Source: DATAVB01 sp036267955
GTDB taxonomy: Bacteria > Actinomycetota > Actinomycetes > Mycobacteriales > QHCD01
Assembly: GCA_036267955.1 (NCBI GenBank)
Contig: DATAVB010000092.1
Span: 1-64,000, forward strand
Direction: 5' to 3'
DNA: 64,000 bases
Part shown: one piece after another, positions 1 through 8,355 of the stretch
Layout of the letters: each line of letters begins with the position of its first letter
Position numbering within the stretch: position 1 is the stretch's first letter
The notes under the pieces: model-generated
Seen by the model: only the letters and a program-made list of their open reading frames with translations
What the model was told of the DNA's origin: nothing
The model's database searches: none
Translations under genes and position numbers: made by a program

Positions 1-1056
1 GACGCCGCCACCCTCTACGCCACCCTCTCCCTCATCGCCCGCACCTACCCGGCCACCGACCCCCGCACGATGAACCAACGCCGCGCCGACACCCTCATCG
101 ACCTCGTCACCGGCCACACCACCCCACCCACCGTCCCCGCCGGACCCGGTACGGGTCAGCCGGGCGACACACCGGACCCGGCGCACACGCGGGGGGACAC
201 CGCGGGCCCCACAGGCGGACCAGACCGCGGCACACCCAGACCTACCCGCCCGCCCGCCGACACCGCCAGACCCGACACGGGCGCGCCCGCCACCGACACA
301 CCCCACCCCGCCCCGCCCACACCAGATGGTGCCTCGACCGGTGACCCCGACCAGCGCTGCGGCTGCACCTGCGGCTGCGGGGTCGAGGTCAGTAACTACA
401 CCGGCCCGAACCGCGCTCAGTCGCCCACCTCTGATGCCGGCACGGCCGGGGGTGATGTCCGTCGGCCCGGGAAACCGCTGATCCATGTCATCGTCACCGC
501 CGAAACACTCCTGGGTCTGGATGACGCCCCCGCGGAGTTGGCCGGGCACGGACCCATCCCCTCGGACCTGGCCCGACGGATCGCCGCCCACGGAACCTGG
601 CACCGCATCCTCACCGACCCGTTAACCGGACAAGCCCTGAACTACGGACGCACCACCTACCGCCCACCCGCCGCCCTCGCCGACCACGTGAAAGCCCGCG
701 ACCGGGTCTGCCGATTCCCACCCTGCCAAACCCCCGCCCACCACACCGACCTCGACCACAAACAACGATTCCGACACGGCGGACGAACCAGTCCCGACAA
801 CCTCTGGACCCTCTGCCGACACCACCACCGAACCAAAGACCAACCCACCGGCTGGACCGTCACCGGCAACCCCAACACCACCACCACCTGGACCTCACCC
901 ACCGGACACCGGTACACCAGCCACCCCCACAACTACCAAGACAACGACCCACCCACCCGGCCACAGCCAACCAAAAAACCAGACACACCCGAAACACCCA
1001 CGCCCACACCCACCACCGAAACCACCACCGAAACCATCGACGAACCACCGTTCTAG
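1..1056 (+). CDS. HNH endonuclease, DUF222/13E12-repeat type (5' end outside window)
   Basis: The frame is open from base 1, so the start lies to the left and only the last 351 residues are seen. The segment before the first in-window ATG (base 70) still reads like the end of a DUF222 domain (TMNQRRADTLIDL). A Pro/Thr/Asp-rich low-complexity linker of about 80 residues follows. The C-terminal HNH nuclease module starts near residue 237: CRFPPCQTP, then HTDLDH, then LCRHHH, the usual metal-binding HNH/zinc pattern. The tail is again Thr/Pro rich. Such proteins occur in many copies in actinomycetes and are often linked to mobile or 13E12 repeat elements; their substrate is unknown. The neighbouring gene is convergent, 38 nt away. 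Confidence 0.85.
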   Translation, partial: DAATLYATLSLIARTYPATDPRTMNQRRADTLIDLVTGHTTPPTVPAGPGTGQPGDTPDPAHTRGDTAGPTGGPDRGTPRPTRPPADTARPDTGAPATDTPHPAPPTPDGASTGDPDQRCGCTCGCGVEVSNYTGPNRAQSPTSDAGTAGGDVRRPGKPLIHVIVTAETLLGLDDAPAELAGHGPIPSDLARRIAAHGTWHRILTDPLTGQALNYGRTTYRPPAALADHVKARDRVCRFPPCQTPAHHTDLDHKQRFRHGGRTSPDNLWTLCRHHHRTKDQPTGWTVTGNPNTTTTWTSPTGHRYTSHPHNYQDNDPPTRPQPTKKPDTPETPTPTPTTETTTETIDEPPF

Positions 1057-1094
1057 CTGGCGAGTCCGAACCGGGGTAACGAACGAAGACGCTG

Positions 1095-2312
1095 CTAATC
1101 CGAGCGGCGCAGTACGAGAGCGGAGGAGGCGAGCGCGATGAGACTCAACGCGGCGATCACCACTGCCATCGGGATATCCGTACCCGAGCCGCCGATTCCG
1201 ACCAGTGGTGCGGCAGCCGCGCCGACGGCGAACTGGGCCACCCCGAGCAGGGCGGACGCGCTGCCGGCAACCGCGCCGTGGTCGGTCAGCGCGAGCGCCG
1301 TCGCGTTGGGCAACACCAGACCATTGCTGGCCACCACCACGAACAGGGCCGGCAGAATTCCCGGCAATCCGATCCCGGCCATCACGACCACCAGCAGCGC
1401 GACCCCGCCGACCGCGATCGACACCAGCCCGCACACCAGCAACCGCCGCGGTCCGTATCGCCCGAGCAATACCCGACTGACCTGTGACAACAGCATGATC
1501 CCGACTGCGTTCGTCCCGAAGATCACGCTGAAAAGCTGCGGGGACACCCCGTATATGTCCTGCAGTACGAACGACGACCCCGAGATATACGCAAACATCG
1601 CCGCGAATGCGAACCCGCACGCCACCACGCAACCCACGAACGAGCGGTCGGTCAACAGTCGGCGAAACGTCACCAACGTCGCCGGCAGCCCACCGGAATG
1701 CCGCCGTGCCACCGGCAGACTCTCCGGCAACGCCAACAGAACAGCGAGCCACAGCACCAACCCGATCCCCGCCAGCACCACGAACACGCCCCGCCACGTG
1801 GTGAACCGCAGCAACTGCCCGCCCACCACCGGCGCCAGGATCGGCGCCAGCCCGTTCACCACCATCAACAACGAGAAATACCGCGCCACCGCGGTGCCCG
1901 AATGCCGATCCCGCACCACGGCCCGGGAAATCACCACCCCGGCACCGCCGGCCAACCCCTGCACGATCCGCAACACCGCCAGCAACCACACCGACGGGCT
2001 GACCGCGCATGCCGCCGACGTCAGCGCGTACACCGCCAGCCCGATAAGCAGCGGCCGCCGCCGGCCGTACGCATCGCTGACCGGCCCGATGAACAACTGC
2101 CCCAGCGCCAACCCGACCAGACAGCCGGTCAACGTCACCTGCACCGGCGCCGGCGAGGTGTGCAGGCTCCGTGCCAACGACGGCAGCGCCGGCAGGTACA
2201 TGTCCAGCGACAGTGGCCCGAACGCCGACAGCCCACCCAGGATCAGCAGCGTGCCCAGGCGGTCGCCGGACCGCGCCCCGTCCATCGAGCCCACTGAAGT
2301 GCGGTCTGTCAC
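1095..2312 (-). CDS. Bcr/CflA-family MFS drug efflux transporter
   Basis: This is a 405-residue, 12-helix major facilitator of the Bcr/CflA (DHA1) group, a proton-coupled exporter in the cytoplasmic membrane. Visible features are the first-helix motif GPLSLDMYLPALP, the loop 2-3 motif GPVSDAYGRRRP and a run of hydrophobic segments to the C-terminus. Start choice: the frame is open upstream to 2669, but GTG 2312 has a GCGAGG ribosome-binding site 5 nt before it, whereas the ATG at 2285 has none. It is divergent from the PLP enzyme gene with 79 nt between starts, so the two probably share a regulatory region. The exported compound cannot be told; bicyclomycin-, chloramphenicol- or sulfonamide-type resistance is known for relatives. 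Confidence 0.9.
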   Translation of the reverse strand: MTDRTSVGSMDGARSGDRLGTLLILGGLSAFGPLSLDMYLPALPSLARSLHTSPAPVQVTLTGCLVGLALGQLFIGPVSDAYGRRRPLLIGLAVYALTSAACAVSPSVWLLAVLRIVQGLAGGAGVVISRAVVRDRHSGTAVARYFSLLMVVNGLAPILAPVVGGQLLRFTTWRGVFVVLAGIGLVLWLAVLLALPESLPVARRHSGGLPATLVTFRRLLTDRSFVGCVVACGFAFAAMFAYISGSSFVLQDIYGVSPQLFSVIFGTNAVGIMLLSQVSRVLLGRYGPRRLLVCGLVSIAVGGVALLVVVMAGIGLPGILPALFVVVASNGLVLPNATALALTDHGAVAGSASALLGVAQFAVGAAAAPLVGIGGSGTDIPMAVVIAALSLIALASSALVLRRSD

Positions 2313-2391
2313 AGCAACCTCGCCTATCCACCGTCGCCGACGTGCGATTGAATCAGCCAGCGGACAGCCGTACGACAGGGACAGGAGCATC

Positions 2392-3642
2392 ATGCTGCTC
2401 GACCAGCCGCTGGACTGGCAGGTGAAGGGCGCGCCGGTGCTCCCCGCGGGGACCACCATCGCCGACTTCGTCCGGGACCGGCCGAACGTCTTCGACGCCG
2501 GATTCCTGCCGCCCCTGATGGTGTTACGCGACTCCGCCCTGCGGTCCAATCTCGCCACCATGGCCGAGTTCTGTCGCAGCACCGGCACCGTCCTCGCCCC
2601 GCACGGCAAGACCCACATGGCGCCGGCCCTGGCCAAGCGGCAACTCGACGCCGGCGCCTGGGGCATCACCGTGGCGACCCCGAGCCAGGCCAGGGTCTAC
2701 CGGGCCGCCGGCTTCACCCGCATCCTGCTGGCCAACGAGCTTGTCGACCCGGCCGCCATCGCCTGGATCGCCGGCGAAGTCGACGCCGGCCTGAAATTCA
2801 CCTGCTACGTCGACTCGCTCGACGGCGTCGCGCTGCTTGCCGCCGCTCTCCCCGCCGGCTCGCGGCCGCTGGACGTGCTGGTCGAGGTCGGCCCGGAAGG
2901 CGCCCGGACGGGGGTACGGACCGTCGAGCAGGCCGTCGCCGTCGCCCGCGCCGCCGCTGAGGTGTCGCGGCTGCGGGTCGTCGGAATCTCGGCGTACGAG
3001 GGCGGCTTCGGCAACAGCCCAGGGGCGCCGGACGAGCAGACCCAGCAGGAGGTGCGGGAGTTTCTCCGGCTGCTGCGCACCGCCGGCGAGGCGATCTCCG
3101 CCACCGTTCCGGCCGACGCCGACTTCATCGCCTCGGCCGGCGGCAGCGTCTATTTCGACCTCGTCGCCGAGGAACTCACCCGCGACTGGAAGCTCGAGCG
3201 CCCGGTCACCGTAGTGCTGCGCAGCGGTTGCTATCTGACCCACGACAACGGTTCGTACCTGCGCAAGACGCCGTTCGGCCGGACCCTATCCGGTCAGCTG
3301 ACGCCGGCCATAGAGGTCTGGGCGTCGGTGCTGTCCCGGCCCGAGCCGGGCCTCGCCCTGGTCGGCATGGGCCGCCGCGACGTCGCCTTCGACATCGACC
3401 TCCCGGTCGCCGAGTCGATCCGGCACGCCGACGGCTCGCAGACCACCGCCGCCGGGATCACGGTCACCGCCCTCAACGACCAACACGGCTACCTGCACCT
3501 GGACGCTGATTCCCCGTTGCGGGTCGGCGACCTGGTCCGCTTCGGTATTTCGCACCCCTGTACGGCGCTGGACAAGTGGCGCTTCATTCCGGTCGTCGAC
3601 GACGACTACCGGGTCATCGATTACGTCCGCACTTTCTTCTAA
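2392..3642 (+). CDS. D-serine dehydratase-like / D-threonine aldolase-like PLP enzyme
   Basis: This 416-residue fold-type III PLP enzyme has an alanine-racemase-like N-terminal barrel and a C-terminal D-ser_dehydrat domain. The PLP lysine sits in HGKTHMAPALAKRQ near residue 70. The C-terminal HPCTALDKW matches the His/Cys zinc site of the metal-dependent DSD family. Relatives dehydrate D-serine or beta-hydroxy D-amino acids to enamines, or act as amino-acid deaminases. ATG 2392 has AGGAG 5 nt upstream. A RidA gene follows 23 nt later and an acyltransferase 2 nt after that, which suggests one operon. RidA hydrolyses the reactive enamine/imine this enzyme class releases, so the pairing makes biochemical sense. 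The exact substrate is unknown. Confidence 0.88.
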   Translation: MLLDQPLDWQVKGAPVLPAGTTIADFVRDRPNVFDAGFLPPLMVLRDSALRSNLATMAEFCRSTGTVLAPHGKTHMAPALAKRQLDAGAWGITVATPSQARVYRAAGFTRILLANELVDPAAIAWIAGEVDAGLKFTCYVDSLDGVALLAAALPAGSRPLDVLVEVGPEGARTGVRTVEQAVAVARAAAEVSRLRVVGISAYEGGFGNSPGAPDEQTQQEVREFLRLLRTAGEAISATVPADADFIASAGGSVYFDLVAEELTRDWKLERPVTVVLRSGCYLTHDNGSYLRKTPFGRTLSGQLTPAIEVWASVLSRPEPGLALVGMGRRDVAFDIDLPVAESIRHADGSQTTAAGITVTALNDQHGYLHLDADSPLRVGDLVRFGISHPCTALDKWRFIPVVDDDYRVIDYVRTFF

Positions 3643-3665
3643 AGTCCCGAAAGGACCCATCACAC

Positions 3666-4049
3666 ATGGCCAAGCGCGAAGTCCGCACCGGATCGGCACC
3701 GGCTCCCGGCGGCGCCTATTCCCAGGGAATCATCGCCAACGGATTCCTCTACACCGCGGGCGTCGGCCCGATCGACGCCGGCAGCGGCGAGGTAGTCGGC
3801 AGCACCATCGAGGAGCAGACCGAGAAGGTGATGGCCAACCTGGCCGAAATCCTCAAGGCCGCCGGGCTGGACTTCTCCGACGTCGTGAAGTCGACCGTGC
3901 ACCTGCAGGACTCACCGCGCGACTTCCCCGGCTTCAACACCACCTACCAGGCGCATTTCGAGCAGCCGTACCCGGTCCGCACCACCGTCGGTTCCCAGCT
4001 CGCCAAGATCCTCGTCGAGATCGATTTCGTCGCGGCGCTCCGGGGCTGA
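3666..4049 (+). CDS. ridA: RidA-family reactive enamine/imine deaminase
   Basis: This is a 127-residue YjgF/YER057c/UK114 protein of normal family length. RidA proteins form trimers and hydrolyse 2-aminoacrylate and related imines released by PLP enzymes. The conserved core is present: GAYSQGIIANGF near the start, the substrate-binding arginine in PVRTTVGSQLAK and the C-terminal VEIDFVA. ATG 3666 was chosen over an upstream in-frame ATG (3576), which would lie inside the preceding gene; GAAAGGA lies upstream. It sits between a D-serine-dehydratase-like enzyme and an acyltransferase in a tight run, fitting a role in detoxifying or completing the reaction of the upstream enzyme. Confidence 0.95.
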   Translation: MAKREVRTGSAPAPGGAYSQGIIANGFLYTAGVGPIDAGSGEVVGSTIEEQTEKVMANLAEILKAAGLDFSDVVKSTVHLQDSPRDFPGFNTTYQAHFEQPYPVRTTVGSQLAKILVEIDFVAALRG

Positions 4050-4051
4050 CC

Positions 4052-5035
4052 ATGTCGCCGAATGCCGCAGTCGTGCGCGAACGGCTGCGGCTTCCGGCGG
4101 AGGCGCTGCCGGCGGTCCAGACGATCGGCCGCAACGAGCCGGCGGCGCCGGTCGTGCTGCCGGACCAGGCGAGCGTCGGCGACGTCCTGCAGCACCTCGG
4201 CCTGTCCACTGTGGATCTAGAGGAGACTCTGGCCGCCAGACCGTCCAAACAGGACGATCCGGAGTTGTGGTGGCTGCTCGAACACTGCCACCGGCAGCTC
4301 GTCGCGAGGATGGGCGAGCCGGGAATGCTGCCACCCTGGCCAGATCTCACCCATCTCGGTGCGGCGGGCCGCTATTTCTACGTCTGGGTGCTGATCGCCG
4401 CGCTCCCGGAGGTCCGGCGTTACCACACCGAGCGCGCCATCCCCGACGACCTGTCCTGGCGCATTCTCGGCCAGCTCGCACCCCAGATGGCCAACCGGCG
4501 GGTGGTATTCGGCGAAGGCGGCCTGCACACACACAACTGGATGACCGTACATTTCCGCGGCGTCATCTACGCACTCGGTCGGCTGCTCTTCGAACGGACG
4601 TCGGTCGATTTCGACCAGGCCACGGGCCCGGCGCCGCTGCCCGAAAAAGGCGAGCCAGCGTTGGGAATTCACATTCCCTCGGGCCGGCTGACCCCGGAAT
4701 CCTGTGACGCCTCCTTAAATGCCGCGCCGGAATTCTTCGCCGCGCATTTCCCGGACGAGCCTTACCGGTTCGGCACCTGCAGCTCCTGGGTGCTCGACCC
4801 GGCACTGAACGAATATCTTGCCGCCGACACCAACATCCTGCGTTTCCAGCGACGCTTTACCCTGCTGCCACCGGGCGAGGACAATTCCGACGCGGACACA
4901 GTCGAAGCCGTCTTCAAGCGCCCACTGACCGAGTTGGACACTCTCCCGACCGACACCAGCCTGCAGCGGGGCGTCATCAAGCACATCCGGGCCGGGCGGC
5001 ACTGGCAGTACCGGACCGGCTGGCTGCGACTGTAA
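4052..5035 (+). CDS. Acyltransferase-domain protein (NAT_N/GNAT_C type)
   Basis: The 327-residue product looks like the two-domain acyltransferase family with an N-terminal NAT_N region (to about residue 140) and a C-terminal GNAT-like domain. Clues are the WWLLEHCHRQLV segment, GLHTHNWMTVHFRGVIYALGRLLFER in the middle, and GIHIPSGRLTPESCDASL with LQRGVIKHIRAGRHW at the end. It starts 2 nt after the ridA stop and is probably translationally linked to it. The domain assignment is from remembered family features and the acyl acceptor is unknown; acylation of an amino acid handled by the upstream PLP enzyme is a guess from context. Confidence 0.72.
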   Translation: MSPNAAVVRERLRLPAEALPAVQTIGRNEPAAPVVLPDQASVGDVLQHLGLSTVDLEETLAARPSKQDDPELWWLLEHCHRQLVARMGEPGMLPPWPDLTHLGAAGRYFYVWVLIAALPEVRRYHTERAIPDDLSWRILGQLAPQMANRRVVFGEGGLHTHNWMTVHFRGVIYALGRLLFERTSVDFDQATGPAPLPEKGEPALGIHIPSGRLTPESCDASLNAAPEFFAAHFPDEPYRFGTCSSWVLDPALNEYLAADTNILRFQRRFTLLPPGEDNSDADTVEAVFKRPLTELDTLPTDTSLQRGVIKHIRAGRHWQYRTGWLRL

Positions 5036-5067
5036 GCACCGCCGGGGCCGCGGCTCCGGGTGCGGGC

Positions 5068-5118
5068 GAGCCCGAGCCGGCCCGCGCTTTGGCTGCGCCC
5101 GAGCCCGAGCCGGCCCGC
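5068..5118. repeat. 18-bp direct repeat in a convergent gap
   Basis: GAGCCCGAGCCGGCCCGC occurs at 5068-5085 and again exactly at 5101-5118, between the stop of the acyltransferase gene and the convergent PH-domain gene. No clear terminator hairpin with a T-tract is seen here. Confidence 0.8.
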
Positions 5119-5141
5119 GGGCGTGGCCGGGCGTCCGCGGC

Positions 5142-5699
5142 TCAGTCCTCGACGCGCCGGGTGAAATCCTCCGGCGAGGCGCTCGGCGGCCCGTACCCGC
5201 CACCGCGCCGGTTCGCGTCCTCTTCGGACAGTCGGTTGATGAGGTTCTGCACCTGGTCCGCCTTCGGCACATTGCGCAGCGTCTCCTGGCCGTGCTCCCC
5301 CGCCGATTCCAGGGTCAGCGTCCCGGCCCCGATCAGCCGGTCGGCCAGCGTCCGCACCGAGCGGACGTCGTTGAGCCGGCGCAGCTGGATCTCGATGTCC
5401 TGCTGGCGCAGCACCCCGGTCCGGATCAGCACCCGGTGCGTGGTGACGACGTAATGCGTACACCGCCACCGGATCAGCGGCACCAACACGAACCAGATCA
5501 GGATCACCACGCCGACGACAGCGATCACCAGCCGCAGCGGCGTCTTCGCCGAGCCGTCCGGAACGATCGTGGCCAGGAATGTGCCGAGGCCGACGTCGAT
5601 CAGGAAGATGAGCACCGGAACGACGAGGGTGATCCAGTGCGGATGCAGATGCTTGGCGACGCGTTCGTCCTCGACCAGCAGCTTGTCGGGGTATGACAC
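5142..5699 (-). CDS. PH-domain (DUF304-type) membrane protein
   Basis: This 185-residue protein has two transmembrane segments (about residues 24-46 and 55-77), followed by a bacterial PH (bPH_2) domain beginning at RWRCTHYVVTTHRVLIRTG. It continues through LRRLNDVRSVRTLADRLIGAGTL and ends in a charged Gly/Pro-rich tail. The start is GTG 5699 with AGGAGA about 6 nt upstream. The order PH-domain protein then birA/accD5 matches what I recall of Rv3278c-Rv3280 in M. tuberculosis, although here ggt and a repeat protein separate them. A role at the membrane is likely; its biochemical function is not established. Confidence 0.88.
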   Translation of the reverse strand: MSYPDKLLVEDERVAKHLHPHWITLVVPVLIFLIDVGLGTFLATIVPDGSAKTPLRLVIAVVGVVILIWFVLVPLIRWRCTHYVVTTHRVLIRTGVLRQQDIEIQLRRLNDVRSVRTLADRLIGAGTLTLESAGEHGQETLRNVPKADQVQNLINRLSEEDANRRGGGYGPPSASPEDFTRRVED

Positions 5700-5814
5700 G
5701 ACTTCTCCTCAGACGCTCGCTCCGGCGGGGCCGGCCCTTCCAGGCGCCGACGGTGGGGGCCAGAATAGCGGGGACGGGGTACGGACAGATCCACTCGACG
5801 TATCGGGAGAGTGC

Positions 5815-7581
5815 GTGTTCACCACGAGACCGGAGCTTGTCGGCAATCTCGGAATGGTCGCTTCCACCCACTGGCTGGCCTCGGCCAGTGGCATGGCGAT
5901 GCTCGAACGGGGTGGAAACGCCTTCGACGCAGCCGTTGCCGCCGGTTTCGTTCTGCAGGTGGTGGAGCCACATCTCAACGGTCCCGGCGGCGAGGTGCCG
6001 ATCCTGCTGCATGCCGCCGGCAACGGCGAGACCGCCGTCCTGGCCGGCCAGGGTCCGGCGCCGCGGGCCGCCACCATCGACCGCTACCGCGACCTGGGGC
6101 TCGATCTCGTGCCCGGCACCGGTCAGCTCGCCGCCTGCGTGCCCGGTGCGGTCGACGCCTGGCTGACGTTGCTCGAGCGGTACGGGACACTGTCCTTCCC
6201 CGAGGTCATCGAGCCGGCGATTTCCTATGCCCGCAACGGTTTCCCGGCGCTCCCCTCGATCAGCCGGACCATCGCCACCGTCGCCGACCAGTTCTCCGAA
6301 CATTGGCCGAGCTCGGCCGAGCTCTACCTCCGCGACGGCGCCGCGCCGCCCGCCGGCGCCCGGCTGACCAACCCCGTACTCGCCGACACGTACCAGAAGC
6401 TGTCCGACGCCGCGGGTACGGCCACGGGCCGCGAGGCCGGGATCAACGCCGCGCGGGACGCCTTCTACCGCGGCTTCGTCGCCGAGGCCATCGGCCGGTT
6501 CGCCGAGGTGGCCGTCCGGGACGTCTCCGGCCGGGACCACCGCGGCCTGATCACCGCCCAGGACCTGGCCAACTGGCGGACCCCGGTCGAGGAACCGCTG
6601 AGCTACGACTACCACGGCTTCCGAGTCTTCAAGACCGGTCCGTGGGGGCAGGGTCCGGTCTTCGCCCAGCAGTTGGCCCTGCTCGCCGGGTACGACCTGG
6701 CCACGCTGGATCCGGACGGGCCGGATTTCATCCACACCGTCGTCGAGTGCTCCAAGCTCGCCTACGCCGACCGCGAGGCGTACTACGGCGACCCGGAATT
6801 CGTCGACGTACCGCTGAAGACGCTGCTGTCGGCCGAATACAACGACGCTCGGCGCGCTCTGGTCGGCGACACCGCGGACGGTGAGCTGCGGCCCGGTTCG
6901 CCGGACGGTCGGCCCCCTCGGCTGCCGGTGATCGCAGCGCCGACCGGCGGGGCCGCCGGTGCCGGCGAGCCGACCGTGGACCGCAGCGGCACCACCCGCG
7001 GGGACACCTGCCACGTCGACGTCGTGGACGCCGCCGGCAACTTCGTCTCCGCCACACCCAGCGGTGGCTGGTTGCAGAGCAACCCGGTCATCCCGGAGCT
7101 CGGCTTCGCGCTGGGTTCGCGGGCGCAGATGTTCTGGCTGGAGGAGGGGCTGCCGGCATCGCTGGCGCCGGGCAAGCGGCCGCGCACCACACTGACGCCG
7201 TCGCTGGCCTTTCGCGACGGTGCGCCGTATCTGGCTTTCGGTACGCCCGGCGGCGACCAGCAGGACCAGTGGTCGCTGCAGCTCTTCCTGCGCCATGTCC
7301 ACAGTGGACAGAATTTGCAGGAGGCCATCGACGCGCCGGCATTCCACAGTGCACACTTCCCGTCCTCCTTCTGGCCGCGCGAATCGGCGCCGAGGCAGCT
7401 GGTCGTCGAGTCGCGGTATCCGGCGTCGACGATCGAGGAACTGCGCCGCCGCGGACACGAGGTGACGGTCGGCGACGGCTGGTCGCTGGGCCGGCTTTCC
7501 GCCGTATCCAAGGGATCCGACGGATTCCTGCGTGCGGCGGCGAATCCACGCGGAATGCAGGGGTACGCCGTCGGCCGCTGA
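5815..7581 (+). CDS. ggt: Gamma-glutamyltransferase family Ntn hydrolase
   Basis: A 588-residue protein of the gamma-glutamyltranspeptidase family, which transfers or hydrolyses gamma-glutamyl groups of glutathione-like compounds, or acts as a cephalosporin/7-ACA-type acylase. After the N-terminal segment GNAFDAAVAAGFVLQVVEPHLNGPGG, the autoprocessing threonine is in TTRGDTCHVDVVDAAGNFVS, where T begins the small subunit. GKRPRTTLTPSLAF and GTPGGDQQDQWSLQ follow. No signal peptide is seen, so it is probably cytosolic. GTG 5815 was chosen for its GGAGAG ribosome-binding site; the frame runs further upstream, but only into the divergent gene. The 115-nt gap to the PH-domain gene holds both promoters. 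Confidence 0.9.
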   Translation: MFTTRPELVGNLGMVASTHWLASASGMAMLERGGNAFDAAVAAGFVLQVVEPHLNGPGGEVPILLHAAGNGETAVLAGQGPAPRAATIDRYRDLGLDLVPGTGQLAACVPGAVDAWLTLLERYGTLSFPEVIEPAISYARNGFPALPSISRTIATVADQFSEHWPSSAELYLRDGAAPPAGARLTNPVLADTYQKLSDAAGTATGREAGINAARDAFYRGFVAEAIGRFAEVAVRDVSGRDHRGLITAQDLANWRTPVEEPLSYDYHGFRVFKTGPWGQGPVFAQQLALLAGYDLATLDPDGPDFIHTVVECSKLAYADREAYYGDPEFVDVPLKTLLSAEYNDARRALVGDTADGELRPGSPDGRPPRLPVIAAPTGGAAGAGEPTVDRSGTTRGDTCHVDVVDAAGNFVSATPSGGWLQSNPVIPELGFALGSRAQMFWLEEGLPASLAPGKRPRTTLTPSLAFRDGAPYLAFGTPGGDQQDQWSLQLFLRHVHSGQNLQEAIDAPAFHSAHFPSSFWPRESAPRQLVVESRYPASTIEELRRRGHEVTVGDGWSLGRLSAVSKGSDGFLRAAANPRGMQGYAVGR

Positions 7582-7597
7582 GGGCGGCAGGTACCTG

Positions 7598-8344
7598 TCA
7601 GCGGCGCAGGCGCAGCGCCCGGCGAATGCCCCGCGCCTGGTCCCGGGCGGCCAGTCGCAGCGTCCGCAGCCGGCCCCGCACCGCGGCGCCCGCGGCCCGT
7701 ACCAATCGCCACGGTGCGCCGAAAACCGCGGCCACCGCGCGGGCTACAGCGACGATCGCCCGTGCCAACAGCCGGAACGGGAACGAGACCACCCGCCAGC
7801 AGAATCGCAGGAACCGGCGGCCGAGCGCCGCGGCTGCCCGTACCGGAGTTCCGATCAGCCGCCACAGCGCACGTAGCGCCCGCCCGATCCCGCGGCACAG
7901 CGCGCCGACACCGCGTACCGGAAGCATGCTCAGCCAGGCCAGCAGCCGGAACGGCAGCTTCAGCAGCCACCAGCACCAGCGCAGCGGGGTCGCCAGCAGG
8001 CGCAGCGCCGCCCGCAGCACCTGTCCCAGCCACCGGAGCGGCCCGGCGACCAGCCGCCCAATCCAGCCGAGCAGCCGGAACGGCAGCATCAGGAGCCAGC
8101 CCAGCCAACGTGCCGGCGCGGCGAGAATCCGGACGAGCCACCGCACCGTCGCAACCAGCGCCCTGATCAGCAACCCGAATGGTGTGGCCAGCACGCGACC
8201 CAGCCAGGCCAGCGCCGCGGCCACGCCCCGGCCGATCAATTTCACCAGCTCCCACAGCGCCACGAGCGGCAGCAGCGGAACGCTCAACACCCGCGCCAAC
8301 GCGGTCGGCTGTTCGGGCGGGACCTCGGTCGGGGGCGGCGTCAC
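7598..8344 (-). CDS. Unknown Arg/Trp/Leu-rich repeat protein, strongly cationic
   Basis: I do not recognise this 248-residue protein. After a Pro/Glu-rich start (TPPPTEVPPEQP) it becomes an almost acid-free run of hydrophobic and arginine residues with a repeating pattern about 11 residues long. Visible cores are PARWLGWLLMLPFRLLGW, GPLRWLGQVLRAALRLL and LKLPFRLLAWLSMLPVRG. The last 60 residues are Arg/Ala rich and end in RRALRLRR. The pattern suggests amphipathic helices lying on or across a membrane. Start: GTG 8344, 11 nt after the birA stop, with AGGGTGG upstream, so probably co-transcribed with birA. Overlapping frames on both strands are also open; this one is preferred for its ribosome-binding site, operon position and codon pattern. 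Confidence 0.6.
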   Translation of the reverse strand: MTPPPTEVPPEQPTALARVLSVPLLPLVALWELVKLIGRGVAAALAWLGRVLATPFGLLIRALVATVRWLVRILAAPARWLGWLLMLPFRLLGWIGRLVAGPLRWLGQVLRAALRLLATPLRWCWWLLKLPFRLLAWLSMLPVRGVGALCRGIGRALRALWRLIGTPVRAAAALGRRFLRFCWRVVSFPFRLLARAIVAVARAVAAVFGAPWRLVRAAGAAVRGRLRTLRLAARDQARGIRRALRLRR

Positions 8345-8355
8345 GGTGAGCCACC

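Noticed and set aside
1..1056. Mobile element carrying the HNH protein
   Set aside because: HNH/DUF222 proteins are often linked to repeats, but no terminal repeats or integrase are visible in the part shown.
895..2331. 478-codon minus-strand frame overlapping the MFS gene
   Set aside because: It is a shadow of the Bcr/CflA gene in another frame: Arg/Gly/Ala-rich, without domain signs.
4762..7458. 898-codon minus-strand frame
   Set aside because: It runs opposite the clear gamma-glutamyltransferase gene and others; its low-complexity Arg/Gly content is typical of reverse-strand reading of GC-rich codons.
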